DNA of 64,000 nt from assembly GCA_036346395.1 (NCBI GenBank), contig CM070594.1:21981385-22045384 (forward strand). The letters are read 5' to 3'. This DNA comes from Hsuehochloa calcarea. Taxonomy: Eukaryota > Streptophyta > Magnoliopsida > Poales > Poaceae. Below are positions 10,500-22,356 of the stretch, piece after piece (the stretch's first letter is position 1; each line of letters opens with the position of its first letter). The notes under the pieces were generated by a model. The model saw only the letters and a list, made by a program, of their open reading frames with translations, ran no database searches and was not told the origin of the DNA. The position numbers and the translations under genes were made by a program.

Positions 10500-11451
10500 C
10501 CATTCTGTAGTAGTCCCCCTCCTACTAGTCATGTCTTTTACTATCTCCTAAAGGCATACGTACTTACATGGCCCAGAGGCTTATGTCGCAATGTACCGTA
10601 GTAGTAGCGTGTGTAACTAAACCAATTAGCCGAACCAACATGCTATGTGACCACATGTAACGTGCTTCGTTCATGAGTGCAATATAGTTCTGATTTTGTG
10701 CCTCTGCTGAGCCATCAAAATAATACTATATTGCAAGTATGCCTCTTCTGCTGGAATTCTAGAAATAATCATTCACATCGACATTGATTCTTCTATATTT
10801 TAGGGCATCTTCGTAATCACAACGTTCTCAGCCCCTTTAGTTAAGTCTCGGCATCTTCGAAAATATGATCAAGAACCATAGCGACTAAGAGTACTCATGT
10901 GGTACTAAACTTCACACATTTCGAGTCACATGAAATTATGAAACCCTAATTTCTGAAATATCTCGTCCTAATTTTCAGACCTAGACCCTGAATTTGTCGA
11001 GATAATTTCGAAGCATATAAAATTACATAAAATTAACACAATCAAGTCCTCTGTGTAGGGAGTCTGAAAAAAAAATTCATAATGTTCGGACCTCAGTTTC
11101 TATATTAGAAAATTCCTACAAATATTTGACTTCAAAGAATTATGCAGAGAAAATAAAAATTCAAAAAAATTCAAAAAAAATTACACAACCAATCACACTA
11201 TGCCAGGAGGCTCCATAAAAAAATTTATAATTTTTTGAGCTCATTTAATATATTTAAAAATTTCTCGAATAAATATTATTAATTAGATTTTTTTAAAAAA
11301 AAGGCGACAGTGGCGGTAAAGCACTGCTTTTCGGGCACGGCAGAGGTCCCGCCGCCGCCGCAGTGTGTGTACGGTTAGAATAGGAATTTCACAGCTAGGG
11401 GGCTAGAACAGGAATTTTCGTACGATATACGACCAAAACAGTCCAAAATTC
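10500..11451. other. AT-rich intergenic DNA, relative of the 28.5-kb TIR element
   Basis: About 10900-11290 is AT-rich with phrases such as 'cctaatttctgaaa' and 'ttttttgagctcatttaatatatttaaaaatttct' that also occur inside the element at 28497-29431, ending in a 'gcgacagtggcgg' segment near 11305. I interpret it as the interior of a degraded member of the same family, but no matched terminal repeats are visible here. No gene seen. Confidence 0.4.
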
Positions 11452-11773
11452 GGCCGGCCGCGTCGCCGCGTACTGCTTCGCCTGCTTCAGGAAGAGATTC
11501 GCCATGTCTCTATATATGTTCCTTTCTCGCTCTGTCTGTGTGTGTGTGAGACAGATTAGTCTTTGATCGGGCGGGTTGAAGCGAGGAGAGGAATGCGTGC
11601 GCACATTTATAGAGCGCAGCATCGACAGTGACGTGCGGGGCTTCTGGGCATGTGCCTCTCCCGTACGCCGCTCGGTGTTTCGCCAGAGCCAGCTGGCTCT
11701 TTCTGGTTCAGGGTACTAGCATTTGGTTACGGGGGTAAGATCGACATACCAAACTTGATTCCCAAGCCAGCCA
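11452..11773 (-). repeat. second copy of the methyltransferase promoter and first 18 codons
   Basis: This 322-bp segment matches 7528-7853 almost base for base, in the same orientation. It contains the TATA region, the leader, the ATG (11505-11503 on the minus strand) and codons up to MANLFLKQAKQYAATRPA. After codon 18 the frame runs into unrelated sequence (EFWTVLVVYRT...) and stops at 11395. It is a promoter plus truncated exon, not a gene. It starts and stops sharply, at GGCCGGCCG on the coding side and at CCAGCCA upstream. Confidence 0.9.
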
Positions 11774-12351
11774 ACCCGTTATCATTGGCACAACGCGCGT
11801 GCGTAAGAAAGGCGTGGCCTGCAGAAGCGCCGCGCCGTCTCGTCGACGCGTCTGACCAGAGGGCGCCGTAGTTATCCTGAGCCTTCTAGATAGCGCCGTT
11901 TGTCGTTAACTATATGTCCGAGCGGATAATATGACGTTGGCAAAACTTTTGTTACAATTCTAGGGCGAATGAGCGATCGAACAGTCGCTGCCGCCTTTAG
12001 CAAGAGGCAAAATGCAGCAAACAGCGAAAGAGGCCTGAGCCTATGGAAATGGACGAATTTCCTAGGAGCTAGTAGAGATAGGCATTGGCTCTTCTACTCT
12101 TTGGATCAGCGTCCAGCGCTACGAACCCGATAAGAAAAGGCGCGCACTGCAATAATAGAGCTCGGGCGACAAGAACTTACGTAACCGTAGCGTTGACACA
12201 AAGATTCTCCCCGACACGGGAAGAAGGCACAAAGTGACACACCAGCCAAAAGGATGAAGCTCGATCCAAAAATACAGTCCGGTGACTTCTCCTGATTGCA
12301 TGTCACCCCCCATTGATCAGCAACAACCATGTTACTTCTCGAGTCCTTTTT
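11774..12351. other. intergenic DNA, no gene seen
   Basis: Mixed-composition sequence without recognisable coding segments. The left edge is the breakpoint of the promoter duplication, the right edge the start of an inverted-repeat element. Confidence 0.35.
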
Positions 12352-13600
12352 ATTTTATAATATTTTTTAAAAAATATTTTAAAGATAACTTCTCTCTAAC
12401 TTTATTTTCAATTTTAAGCTCTTTATTTGGTCACGACATGATTCGTATCGTGATCAAATTGTGCTATCACGTCATCGACCGCTGCATGACCAAACTGTTG
12501 GAATTAATACGGGCTGAGCCCAGTTTTCATTTCTAATTAATTTCTAGAGAATCTCAAAGACCCATGTGCACGTGCTAAAATTGATTAGTCCCACATGGAG
12601 AGTTGAAGGGGAGTTACACCACTTTATAAGGTGGGACGTGGTAGCCCCTTTGTGGAATTGGAGAAAGCCAACACACACGCGCGCTCGCTCGCCTCGCTGA
12701 GCAACGAAGGTTCAGTTACCAGTGAGTTATGGCTGCGGTTTGCACTGGTTGATGGCAACCATTTCCTCTAGTCTCTGTCTCTTCGTTTTTGGCTTTTGGC
12801 TATTACAGGAACATAGATATGTTCGTGTTCTGTTGCTTCTCCAATCGACTCCCACGAGAGACCAAGTAGCATTCTCAGTCTGTGGCTGTTATGTCTGGCG
12901 ATCTCCATCCCGCAAGGCGCGTGTACGGTCGAACCGGGAGAGCAGGCCTCCGGAACCCACGTCCTTGAAGGCTTGCACAAGCGAGGACGAATAAGGTTTT
13001 TGGGGAGCGTTTGCGCGACTGCTCACTGCTCCGTCTTCATCCGATCGCTGCTTCGGATCCTCTGCTTCATCTGCGCGTTACTACCACGACGTCCACTACG
13101 TCATGGCGAACGACGATCTCACCAACACTTCTGCTGCTGTTCCATCTACTGGTTCTTGGTATATCAATCTCTCACTTGTTATGTATTTAGCTTTATTATC
13201 TGTTGTTATCTTGAACACTGAGATATGAATACTACTTTCTGTTCTTCTGGAAAATCGTATGGCTATGGTGTTCATGATTATTTGCTTTATGAAAAAGGCT
13301 AGAGTATTGTCCATGATTCATCTAGTATATTTTTGGATTAAAGTAATTCAAAAAATACTCATATATTCAACACAAACATACCACGATAGCCTTCCAAGTC
13401 AACACGCGTACGTTTTTTTTTGCTAAGTCCTGTCACGCCAAAAGTAGTGACGTAACAACACTCATTTGTCACGCTGAGATCCGTAACGTGACAACGTACT
13501 TTTGCCATATCACGCGTTGTAGCGTGGCCAAATAGTTCAGAATTAAAAATAAAGTTAGGGAGTAGTTATTTTAAAAATATTTTTTAAAAAAAAAATAGAT
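12352..13600. mobile_element. inverted-repeat DNA transposon (MITE-like) split by a solo LTR
   Basis: The left arm (about 12352-12440) and right arm (about 13520-13600) are inverted repeats. The left arm reads 'aaaaatattttaaagataacttctctctaactttattttcaattttaa...ttatttggtcacg' and the right arm carries its complement with small differences ('gtggccaaatagttcagaattaaaaataaagttagggagtagttatttt'). Without the 877-bp LTR at 12496-13372 the element would be about 370 bp with no coding potential. The exact outer ends and target duplication are blurred by A/T runs. Confidence 0.75.
12496..13372 (+). mobile_element. solo LTR (877 bp) with perfect target-site duplication
   Basis: The LTR begins TGTTGGAATTAATACGG and ends ATATATTCAACA, so its termini are the perfect inverted repeat TGTTG/CAACA. 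It is flanked on both sides by CAAAC (12491-12495 and 13373-13377), a 5-bp target-site duplication. There is no internal region, so it is a solo LTR left by LTR-LTR recombination. A TATA-like 'cttataagg' near 12624 is placed as expected for an LTR promoter. Ty1/copia assignment is from general appearance only. Confidence 0.92.
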
Positions 13601-15695
13601 TAAATGATTAAAAAAAAAACTCTTCTTTAGAAACATGCGGTGGGCAAAGTTTGTAAGCCTATAGTATTTCCTAATTTATGCTTTACTAGGTTTATAACTC
13701 TCTGTCTCTCTCTCTCTCTCACACACAACATTAGGCTTATAACTTATGTGAGGAACTCGTCCACGGCCCGCATTTTGTTATGAAAATCTCTCTCGAAGGC
13801 TAACAGTTAAAGTCTGCACGTGATCCCAATAAACTATACTTTGAAACCAGTTTTCATCACAGAGAGGGAGAGAGAGAGAGAGCTAGGGGTGGCCTTGTTC
13901 TAATTTTTTCAAAGAGCTTGGGAGGATTGGATGAGCAGTAAGTCATGGATTCCAGGGTTCAAAATGTTGCAAAAATTGTGACAGTACGAGACGGCATCAC
14001 ATACTCATATTCCTCTATTTTTCTTTTGGAGCTGTTCTGAAATTCTTCCGTTCATGCGTTAATTGATCTCACTGGTCGATTTTTAAAAAGAGTATAGCTT
14101 CAGCTTCAATTGTCCAGCTCAAACATTCTTGCAAAAACAAATGCAATTATCATCCACGATATAGATCGTGTCTGTGCGACGTCGACGGGCTTGTAGTGCT
14201 GTAATCTTTATTGAATGTCTCTGACGTGACTGCAACCCTGAAGATTAGAACAACTTCACGGGTATTTGATTTTTTTTTTTTGGCACTTTTACTGTAACCT
14301 TGTCATGACAACAAAAAGGCTGAGAATTTCCTAGCACTTTTACTGTTCTTCGACTTCAAGATTACCCGTCTACCATTCAACAATTACGTGGCGACAAAGT
14401 TACCTCTGCCACCGCTAACACTCCCAACTCTTTAATGTATCAATAGCACTTAAGGATTTGCCAAGTGTCTGCCAGGTGTAAAAGCACACTCTTGCAGCAG
14501 GATTTACAACTTGAACATATTTATGGTACTGATTAGAAAACAAATATATTGAAATAGAAACTATCATGTGGGTTGATGCACTATAGAATCTAGATAGTTA
14601 CAGTATAAAGGAATATTTACCAATTAATCTAGATAGTTACAGTATAAAGGAATATTTACCAATTCCAGTAAAAGTTTGTTGTTGTCGCTTAAAAAGATGG
14701 TTTCAACTAACACCAATATCCAAAAGTAAAAAATAATAATTACTTTTTAAAATACACCACAACCAAATGAACCCTAAAATTGAAATTCCTTGTATTAAAT
14801 GGTGAGATTCTAAAAAGGAAAATAACCTTTTTAAATATTATAACAGAGGTCCAATTTTTCATTAACACAGAAAAGTAGTCTATGATTTACATACAGTTTG
14901 AGATACATATTCCGGCAAACCCTTCACTGAACCTTCAGCTATGATGACGACCCATTTTTAATTAGCAAAAAAAAAAAATCGAGGCGCAATTTTCATTCTT
15001 TTCCTTTAAAACTTAAAAAATGAAAGGTCATGCCTATTCTGATGTGACCACCACAGTGACTAAAGGTAAAAAACTAAACTTATGGCATAAAATATAGCGA
15101 AGCCTAATCAGACAGAATTTCTCTCTCTACATGCAGATACATCCCTCCCTTAATTTTAATAAAAATAAGATGTCTCATTACCGATAAAAGGCCTGAAGAA
15201 TTAACATTATTTATTTTGGTATATAGTCAAAACAAACTCGTGTCAGCGTGCAATAATCCAGAAGATACCTTCAATTTGCATCGAACGTCTACCATAACAG
15301 CGCACCACAAAACCAGATAGTTTTTGTATTGTATAAATAACATATAGGAATATAAATAGGATGAGTTTTAATAAGGGTTACATAGAGACATATAATTTTC
15401 TATGGTTAAGGGGATTCTCCAGAGTGGATATTCTCCACCACCCAAAAGAGCTCGCTTTTGACCAAAGGAGCCCCCATCATCCTCTCATGCTTTTATCTTC
15501 TCTCTAGGCCGGCTAGGGGATATCCCCATCTGCGCTCCAATCAACGGATGCCAAATTGCACACCACAGCCAACAACAAAATGGAGATGATAAAACCTAGC
15601 TGCAAAAACCAATCACATCCCAGGCCCCAGGAGAAAATACAATGTTGATTGCTTTGAGCGAAGAAATTGAAACTCTCAACTATATATGGATTAAC
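13601..15695. other. AT-rich intergenic DNA
   Basis: No gene is visible. The stretch holds a (CT)n/(CA)n tract at about 13700-13727, a (GA)n tract at 13861-13881, and a 39-bp direct tandem duplication at 14588-14665. Confidence 0.4.
14588..14665. repeat. 39-bp tandem duplication
   Basis: The segment 'atctagatagttacagtata...' of 39 bp occurs twice head to tail (starting 14588 and 14627), with no visible differences. Confidence 0.9.
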
Positions 15696-15909
15696 TATAA
15701 GCGAGGAAAGTAATACTATCTTTGATTGATAATATCAAAGTACATAAGTTACACATATATAGATTACAGATATCATATGAACGCGTACAGTTATCATGTG
15801 AACGCGTACAATTATTATGTGAACACGTACAATTATCATGTGAATGTGTGGTCCCTTGGAAGAGAAGGCATCATGCATGTAGGAAGTCGAGGCACCATCC
15901 TATCTAACA
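15696..15909 (-). repeat. 3' LTR of the TRIM-like element, four 21-bp units
   Basis: This 214-bp LTR carries four 21-bp units of the form 'ta(c)agttatcatgtgaacgcg' near 15768-15851. The partner LTR has two, and the 42-bp length difference (214 versus 172) is fully explained by the two extra units. Confidence 0.88.
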
Positions 15910-16397
15910 CGCCTTCGCAGTCGGAACGTCGCCAAGGCGGACATTCAGACTGGACCTAAATTCGATGAAGACGGAAGTCTCGCGGACGACGGTCCGGCGA
16001 TGATGATCTGACGTGATGACGATGGCAGATGAGGCGCTCGGAAAGCCGTGGAGGGAGGGCCGTGTCGACGAGCGCGCCGCGTCACGCCACGATGTTATCG
16101 GAAGAGAGAAGGCGCCGGAGAGGTCGAAGCCGAGGCGGTGATGTCCGGAGCCGATAAACGTCGACAGGTCGGCAGGGCAACGCAAACCGATCTATGATCG
16201 GGAAAAATAAAGAAAACCCGATTTGAAGATGACCGGGGAAAACTCTAATTGGTAGCCGATCGGATGATCGGTGACACGATTTAAACTATTGGTTGCGCAG
16301 CCCCCGGGAGAGATCATGGAGATGAAATCATCTCCTAGGGGCGGCGCGGCGGAAGCTGCGGAGGCGACGACTCAGGAGCGGCACCGCTCTGATACCA

Positions 16398-16569
16398 TGT
16401 AAACGAGGAAAGTAACGCTATATTTGATTGTTGAAATCAGAGTACATGAGTTACACATATATAGATTACAACTATCATGTGAACGCGTACAACTATCATA
16501 TAAACACGTGATCCCTCGAAAGAGAAGACGTTACACATGTAACAAGCCGAGGCACCGTCCTATCTAACA
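16398..16569 (-). repeat. 5' LTR of the TRIM-like element, two 21-bp units
   Basis: This 172-bp LTR has TGTAAACGAGG...CTATCTAACA ends on the plus strand and carries two 21-bp units. It abuts the primer-binding site on its inner side. Confidence 0.88.
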
Positions 16570-17016
16570 TTAACCATTCACTTACGGAGCGTTTCTTATA
16601 GCTCCATCCCACAGGGCAACCGGATATTAGTAAGATCACTGCTATTCCAAAGTCCAAACATGAAGCAAGGAAAATCATCCTATGATTTCAGACAAGCAGA
16701 ACTAATATCGTATCTGCTCAAGACAACACGAAAAACAACAGAAGGAACTAAATAAACTTACATAGTGATTATGTTGAGGCTCAAAATTCTATATCAACAC
16801 AAACATGTGGCTTATCAGTAGAACTGATGTTTCTTAAATCATGTATAAGTACTAGAATTGGGATATAGAAACAAAAAGATTACTCAATCACCCGTATGGA
16901 CAAAGATTTGTGTTATGGCACAGTTTCCGGTGGTGCGTGAGAGGCGGAAGAAGGGAATAACGGGCTTGAGGATTGGAGTGAAGAGGATAGCGGGTTCTGG
17001 AGGGGGCGAACTATTG
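16570..17016. other. intergenic DNA between two LTR elements
   Basis: No coding segment is recognised. The stretch separates the TRIM-like element from the next copia element. Confidence 0.35.
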
Positions 17017-17138
17017 TGTTGGAGAGTTCGTGTTAGATCTAAATAACTAATTGTATTCGAGTTGGATTCTATTTTGATACTATAAATAAAAGGTGTGGAT
17101 CCTACGGATACACACATCTATTCCCATAATTTCAACAT
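17017..17138 (+). repeat. 5' LTR (122 bp) of the copia element
   Basis: TG...CA ends, a TATA box and an immediately adjacent Met-tRNA primer-binding site define this LTR precisely. Confidence 0.9.
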
Positions 17139-17599
17139 GGTATCAGAGCCAAACCCTAACTCCTAGACTTACCTGGTACCTGAGATCCAGATCCGCCGCC
17201 GCCACCCACCCACAACTGCTGCCACCCCGTCCGTAGCCGCCGTCGCCACCCACCGCTCGAGCCACGTCGCGCCACAACTGCGCTTTGCGGCCATGCCGAT
17301 CATTGCCGCCCCGCCGCAGTCGTGCTTTCGGCCGCTCGACGCCGCTTGGAGCGCTGGCCGCTCAACGCCGCTTCGGCTGCGCAGGTTCTTTGCCGTGCCG
17401 CGCCATGGGCGTGAGCCTCGCCGCCGCCTCCTCTAGGGGTGGGCGCTAAGGAGAAAGAAGGCGAGGAGAGAAGCCAACGGGTCGTGGGTTCTCTGCTCGT
17501 GGCTCTACTGCTTTTGGAGGAGGAAGAAGTCCCGTGAGCGGTCGAGCTTTGTTCGGTTGGAAGGAAAAATCGGCCGACTCTTAGACGAGCTGCTCGTTG

Positions 17600-18680
17600 A
17601 AAAAGTTACGATTATGTATGATTGGGTAAAGGAAGATATCGAGATTCGATGAATATTGATGAGTGAAGGGTTGTCGGATAGTGAGAGATATGTGCGGATA
17701 TTGTGATAGTGATTTGCATCGCCCGGTGGGCTTGTTTAAGAAGATAACCCCTCAAGAAATTGAGGCTACGAAGAAGGAGGAAGAAGCCGCAATAAGGGCG
17801 GTAGAAGAAAAAAGAAGAGAAGTTGTTGAGACTACTTCCCCGCTAGTAACTCAAGGTGACATGAGAAACATGTTACAAGACCTCTTCACGTCAGGTATGA
17901 TAGGTCCGAGGGCTGGTGCAGAGTCAACTGACTTAAAGCTGGAGCCAATGCCGAATGATGCAAAGTAGAAGGAAGTAATAATTACCTGAGTTGGTCTAGA
18001 AGGGCTCACCTAATTCTGAGGACTAAGGGGTGGAGCACTACTTATGGAGACTTGTGTTGAGCCTACAGATAAGGCGGGCATAGATTGGAGGATGTGGAAC
18101 ATCACCAACTCTGTGGTGGTAGCTTGGTTGCTAACTTCGATGTCTCCATCCATCGCTCGGATGGTGGAGATGATGTAGAGTGCACTAGGGATGTGGAGGA
18201 CGCTAAGCAACATGTACTCCGGGACAGAAAATGTGATGATGATGGTGGAGGTCCAGGGCAAGGTGGTGGCCCTGAAATAGGAGGAGAGTCTTGTCCAGGA
18301 GTTTGCTAGTGAACTGCAGCAACTGTGGGTAGATTTAGATCACTATGATCCACTGCAGTTAACATGTGCTGGTGATATTGAGGCTGGTAGAGTGTGACTG
18401 CAACGTAGACGGGTTACACACTTTCTAAAGGGACTCAACTCAAAGTTTGAGAGTAGAAGGGCTGTCATATTTCAATTGCAAACTTGCCTACTATGGAAGA
18501 GGCTATTTCGGCTATGATGTAGGAGGAGGTTCGACTACGAGTAATAGGGAACAATAACCGGGTCAGATCCGCATACGCCATACCAGATGATAGGGAGTGC
18601 TACAACTATGGGATGAGAGGACATCTGAGTCATGCTTGTTCTTCACCACAGTATGTAGGTCAAGGTGGAGGTTGAGGAAG
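17600..18680 (+). pseudogene. copia Gag with altered zinc knuckle
   Basis: Gag-like sequence runs in changing frames. It includes an acidic/basic N-terminal part (17663-17968), a NITNSVVVAWLLTSMSPSIA segment near 18100, a QEFASELQQLWVDLDHYDPL segment near 18300, and a zinc knuckle at 18598-18639. The knuckle is C-X2-Y-X4-H-X4-C: the second cysteine is replaced by tyrosine. At least six stops or frameshifts interrupt the domain. Confidence 0.85.
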
Positions 18681-18889
18681 GGGCCGAGTTAGCCTCAGGG
18701 CTAATGTGGCCCTAACAGGGGAGATCACATCTGTTACTCTGATAGGCGAGCAAAAACTATGCAATGAGAGAAGTGGCAGCAAGAAAAGGTATAGGAGACT
18801 TCTCATGATTCCACCTCCTTTGGTAACTTTGCAAACTATGCCCATATGGGTGAAAGTACTCAGACACATGCACTTGCATCCACATATAA

Positions 18890-21800
18890 GTACTCTCATA
18901 TTGATTGAATCATAGATTCAGGGCATCCAAGCATGTCACGGTTCATTTAGTGCTTTCGATCTTACACCCCATATACCCATTCTCAAACTATTCAAATAGC
19001 CGATAGAACCTCCTAACTTATTCATGGTGTAGGATCCAGAGAGTGCACACCATTCATTGCTTTATCCTCCGTTTTCCATGTTCTCTCCTTTCTAGTCAAC
19101 CTTCTTTCAGTCAGTTCTATATTGACCAATTCAAATGCATTGTCACATTTGATGAGGATTTGTGTTTGTTCTAGGAGAAGAGAACTGGGAAGAGGATTGG
19201 GAGTGGAATAAGGCGTAATGGGTTGTGGTACATTGATCAGGTTGATGCGGTATTGGTTGTGGCTATAGGAGGAGTCGAGGGAGAAGTTTTATTATACCAT
19301 CGTCGCTTAGGACATCTATCATTCGAAAGTTTAAGTCAGTTATACCATGATTTGTTCAAAAGGGTAGACAAGAGTAAACTTGTGTATGATACTTGTGAGT
19401 TTTGAAAGCATACACAGTCTACATATAGTAGTATTAGTCTTTGGAGTTATGAACCTTTTATATTAATGCATTCGTATGTTTGAGGTCTGTGCTCAATTAC
19501 TTCTGTGAGTGGTTTTAAGTGGTTTATCATCTTTATTGATTGCTATACTTGTATGACTTGGATTTATATGATGAAACACAAGAGCGAGGTCCTTACATGT
19601 TTTCATGACTTCCATAGGATGGTTGCTACTAAGTTTGATGCAAAGGTTTGAATTCTTCGATCAGATAATGGAACAGAGTATGTTAATAAGGAATTTGCAG
19701 CATATCTTTCAGAAGAGGGGATACTTCATTAGACTACTTGTCCAGGAACCCCACCTCAGAATGAAGTGGCTGAAAGGAAGAATCGATATTTGTTAGAGGT
19801 AGCACGTTTACTCATGTTTTAGATGAATGTGCCAAAGAGATTGTGGAGTGAGGTAGTAATGGCGACAGTGTATCTCATCAATCGCATGCCGTCTCGAATA
19901 CTTGAGATGAAATCTCCAGCTGAAATTCTTTTGGGTCAGCAGGAGTTCAAGGTGCCTCCCAAGGTGTTTGGTTGTGTGTGTTTTGTATGAGATCATCGAC
20001 CAGCAGTTGACAAACTGAATCTATAGGCATTGAAATATATCTTTATAGGCAATTCATCAAGTCAGAAGGGTTATAGATGCTGGAACCCAGTTGAACGAAA
20101 GTTGTTCATGAGTATGGATGTGACATTCAGGGAGTCTGAGCCTTACTACACGAGTGGAGATACTCTTGGCCAGGTTTTAGAGTTCTCTCCTATCACTGAG
20201 GGTGATAGTCGAGAGGGGGAGAACAGGGAGAGCGATAGTCAACGAGAAGAAGAAGTTATTTTGGGGACAATTCCTTACCCAAACCTAACGGAATATGCGA
20301 AAGATGTGATAGTCCTAAAAGAGGTGAAGGTTTATTAGCGAAGACACTTTGGGAAACAGGGGAGGAGTAGAGAGACAAGCAGTCAACACCAGAGCCACCA
20401 ATGGCGGAGCTTTTTGAATAGCTAGCGTTGCCACAACCTGAATAGTCTTCTAAATAGCCAGCTTTGCCAGTTAATCCAGACCCAAATTTCTCATTGGGTT
20501 TCTCTCCATCAAGTTTCTTGCTTCCTTTTGGGACGAGTGGTAATAGTGATAATGTTCATTCTAATCACTTCCATCTAGAGTTACCACTCGCACAACGTAG
20601 GAAAACTAGAGCTAATGCAGGAAAGCCTCCAGTCCGGTATGGCTTTGAGCATAATATTGCAAATTTTATCTCATATTCCCATATCTCACCCGCGTACAAA
20701 GCATTTATTGCATCTCTTTAGATAGTGCATGTTCCAAAGGATTAGCGAGCTGCTAAGCAGGATCCCAAGTGAAAGGATGCCATGAAGGAGGAACTTAGTG
20801 CACTTCAGAAGAACAAGACATGAGATCTTATTCCACTTGCAGTGAGAAAAAAGGCAGTAGGATGCAAATAGGTGTTTACAATTATGCAAACTCCTAAAGA
20901 CAAGGTAGAGAGATACAAGGCACGGTTGGTTACAAAAAGTTACAGTCAAACATATGGGATAGATCATGATGAGACCTTTGCATCAGTGGCAAAGATGAGC
21001 ATTGTAAGAACGTTGATCTCCTGTGCAACTAACTTCGAATGGCCCCTGCATCAGTTGGATGTGAAGAATATTTTTCTACACGGTGATTTACAAGAGGAGG
21101 TATACATGGAGATTCCTCTAGGCTTTGAGAACAGGCAGACCGAGAGGAAGGTGTGTAAACTCAAGAAGTCTTCATATGGTCTGAAGCAGTCTCCAAGGGC
21201 GTGGTTTGATAGATTCAGGCATGCAGTCTATAGTATGGGCTATTCTCAGTGCAATAGAGATCATACTGTGTTTTATAGGCATAGATGATCACATATCACT
21301 ATATTGGCAGTCTATGTTGATGATATTATGATTATTAGAGATGTTGCCGAGGAAATCAAGTCCATGAATGAAAAATTGGGAGAGGCATTTGATGTGAAAG
21401 ATCTTGGATCTCTTCGATACTTTCTTGGGATTGAGATTGCTCGTTCTTCGAATGGTATAGTTCTCTCCCAGAGGAAGTATGTCCTTGATCTGCTGGCAGA
21501 AATAAGTATGCTTGGGTGTCGCTCTGTTGCTTCACATATTGATAGGAATCACAAGCTATGTGCTGGGTCGAAAAATCCAGTTAACAAAAAAGCTTATAAA
21601 AGACTGGTTGGGCGTCTCATCTATTTGTGTCATACAAGACCTGATATTTCATATGCAGTGAGTGTGGTTAGTTGATATATGCATGATCCCATAATAGGAC
21701 ACATAGATGTTGTCTATCAAATCCTGCGGTATTTGAAGAGTAACTCTGGGAAAGGTCTTTGGTTCAAAAAGAATAAACACCTAAATATTGAAGGGTATTG

Positions 21801-22266
21801 CGATGATGAATGGGCAAGCAGTGTGGATAACATGAGATTTACCTTTGGATATTGCATCTTTGTGGGAGACAACCTTGTGTCATGGAGAAGCAAGAAACAG
21901 GAGGTTGTGACTCAGTCTACTACAGAGGCAGAGTACAGAACAATGACATTAAGTGTGAGTAAAATGATATGGATGAAGGGGTTATTGTCCGAGCTTCGAA
22001 TATGGAGGAATAACTTCATGGTGTTGCATTGTGACAATAAATCTGCAATCAATATTGCTAACAACCCAGTTCAGCATGATCGTACCAAGCACGTTGAGAT
22101 TGATAGGTTTTTTATCAAGGGAAAGCTCGATGACATAACATTGAAGTTAGAGTATGTTAAGTCTGGTGAATAGTTGGCTGACTGTTTTATTAAAGGGTTA
22201 TGTCCTAATGAGGGTGCTAAAATATGTAACAAGATGGACATAATTGATATCTTCGGCCCATCTTAA
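18890..22266 (+). pseudogene. copia Pol: protease, integrase, reverse transcriptase, RNase H (broken)
   Basis: A protease DSG motif lies near 18920 with a frameshift right after it. The integrase zinc finger near 19290-19430 keeps HRRLGH but has Tyr for its first Cys, and a stop follows the second. The integrase core is recognisable from a LRSDNGTEYVN segment (about 19658) to about 19990. Reverse transcriptase spans about 20870-21675, with the active-site YVDD at 21313-21324, and is nearly continuous apart from a stop at 21286. RNase H runs about 21679-22173 with EAEYRTM and the HCDNKSAINIA segment. Many TAG/TGA stops at former Gln/Trp codons suggest C-to-T decay at methylated sites. Confidence 0.9.
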
Positions 22267-22272
22267 GAGGAG

Positions 22273-22356
22273 TGTTAAAGAGTTCATGTTAGATCCAAAT
22301 AACGAGTTGTATTAGAGTTAAACTCTATTTTAAAACTACAAATAAAATATATAAAA
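22273..22356 (+). repeat. truncated 3' LTR of the copia element
   Basis: The segment matches the first 80 or so bases of the 17017-17138 LTR with scattered substitutions, then diverges after 'aatcctac'. Confidence 0.8.

Larger units (their letters stand above)
15696..16569 (-). mobile_element. TRIM-like miniature LTR retrotransposon with target duplication
   Basis: Two direct LTRs (15696-15909 and 16398-16569) flank a 488-bp interior. TTAAC precedes and follows the element (15691-15695, 16570-16574), a perfect 5-bp target duplication. A primer-binding site complementary to initiator Met-tRNA (TGGTATCAGAGC on the minus strand, 16397-16386) abuts the right LTR, so the element reads on the minus strand. 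The interior has no retroviral domain; a minus-strand open frame of 93 residues resembles nothing I know. The plus-strand left LTR end reads TA instead of TG, a terminal mutation. Confidence 0.9.
17017..22356 (+). mobile_element. decayed Ty1/copia retrotransposon with 122-bp LTRs
   Basis: The 5' LTR (17017-17138) starts TGTTGGAGAG and ends TTTCAACA and carries a TATA box (ctataaataaaag near 17081). A primer-binding site TGGTATCAGAGCC follows directly at 17139. The 3' LTR starts at 22273 after a short purine tract (AAGAGGAG) and is recognisable only to about 22356, where it is truncated. The interior encodes Gag, protease, integrase, reverse transcriptase and RNase H in the copia order, all broken. 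Because the 3' LTR is truncated, no target duplication can be found. Confidence 0.92.
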
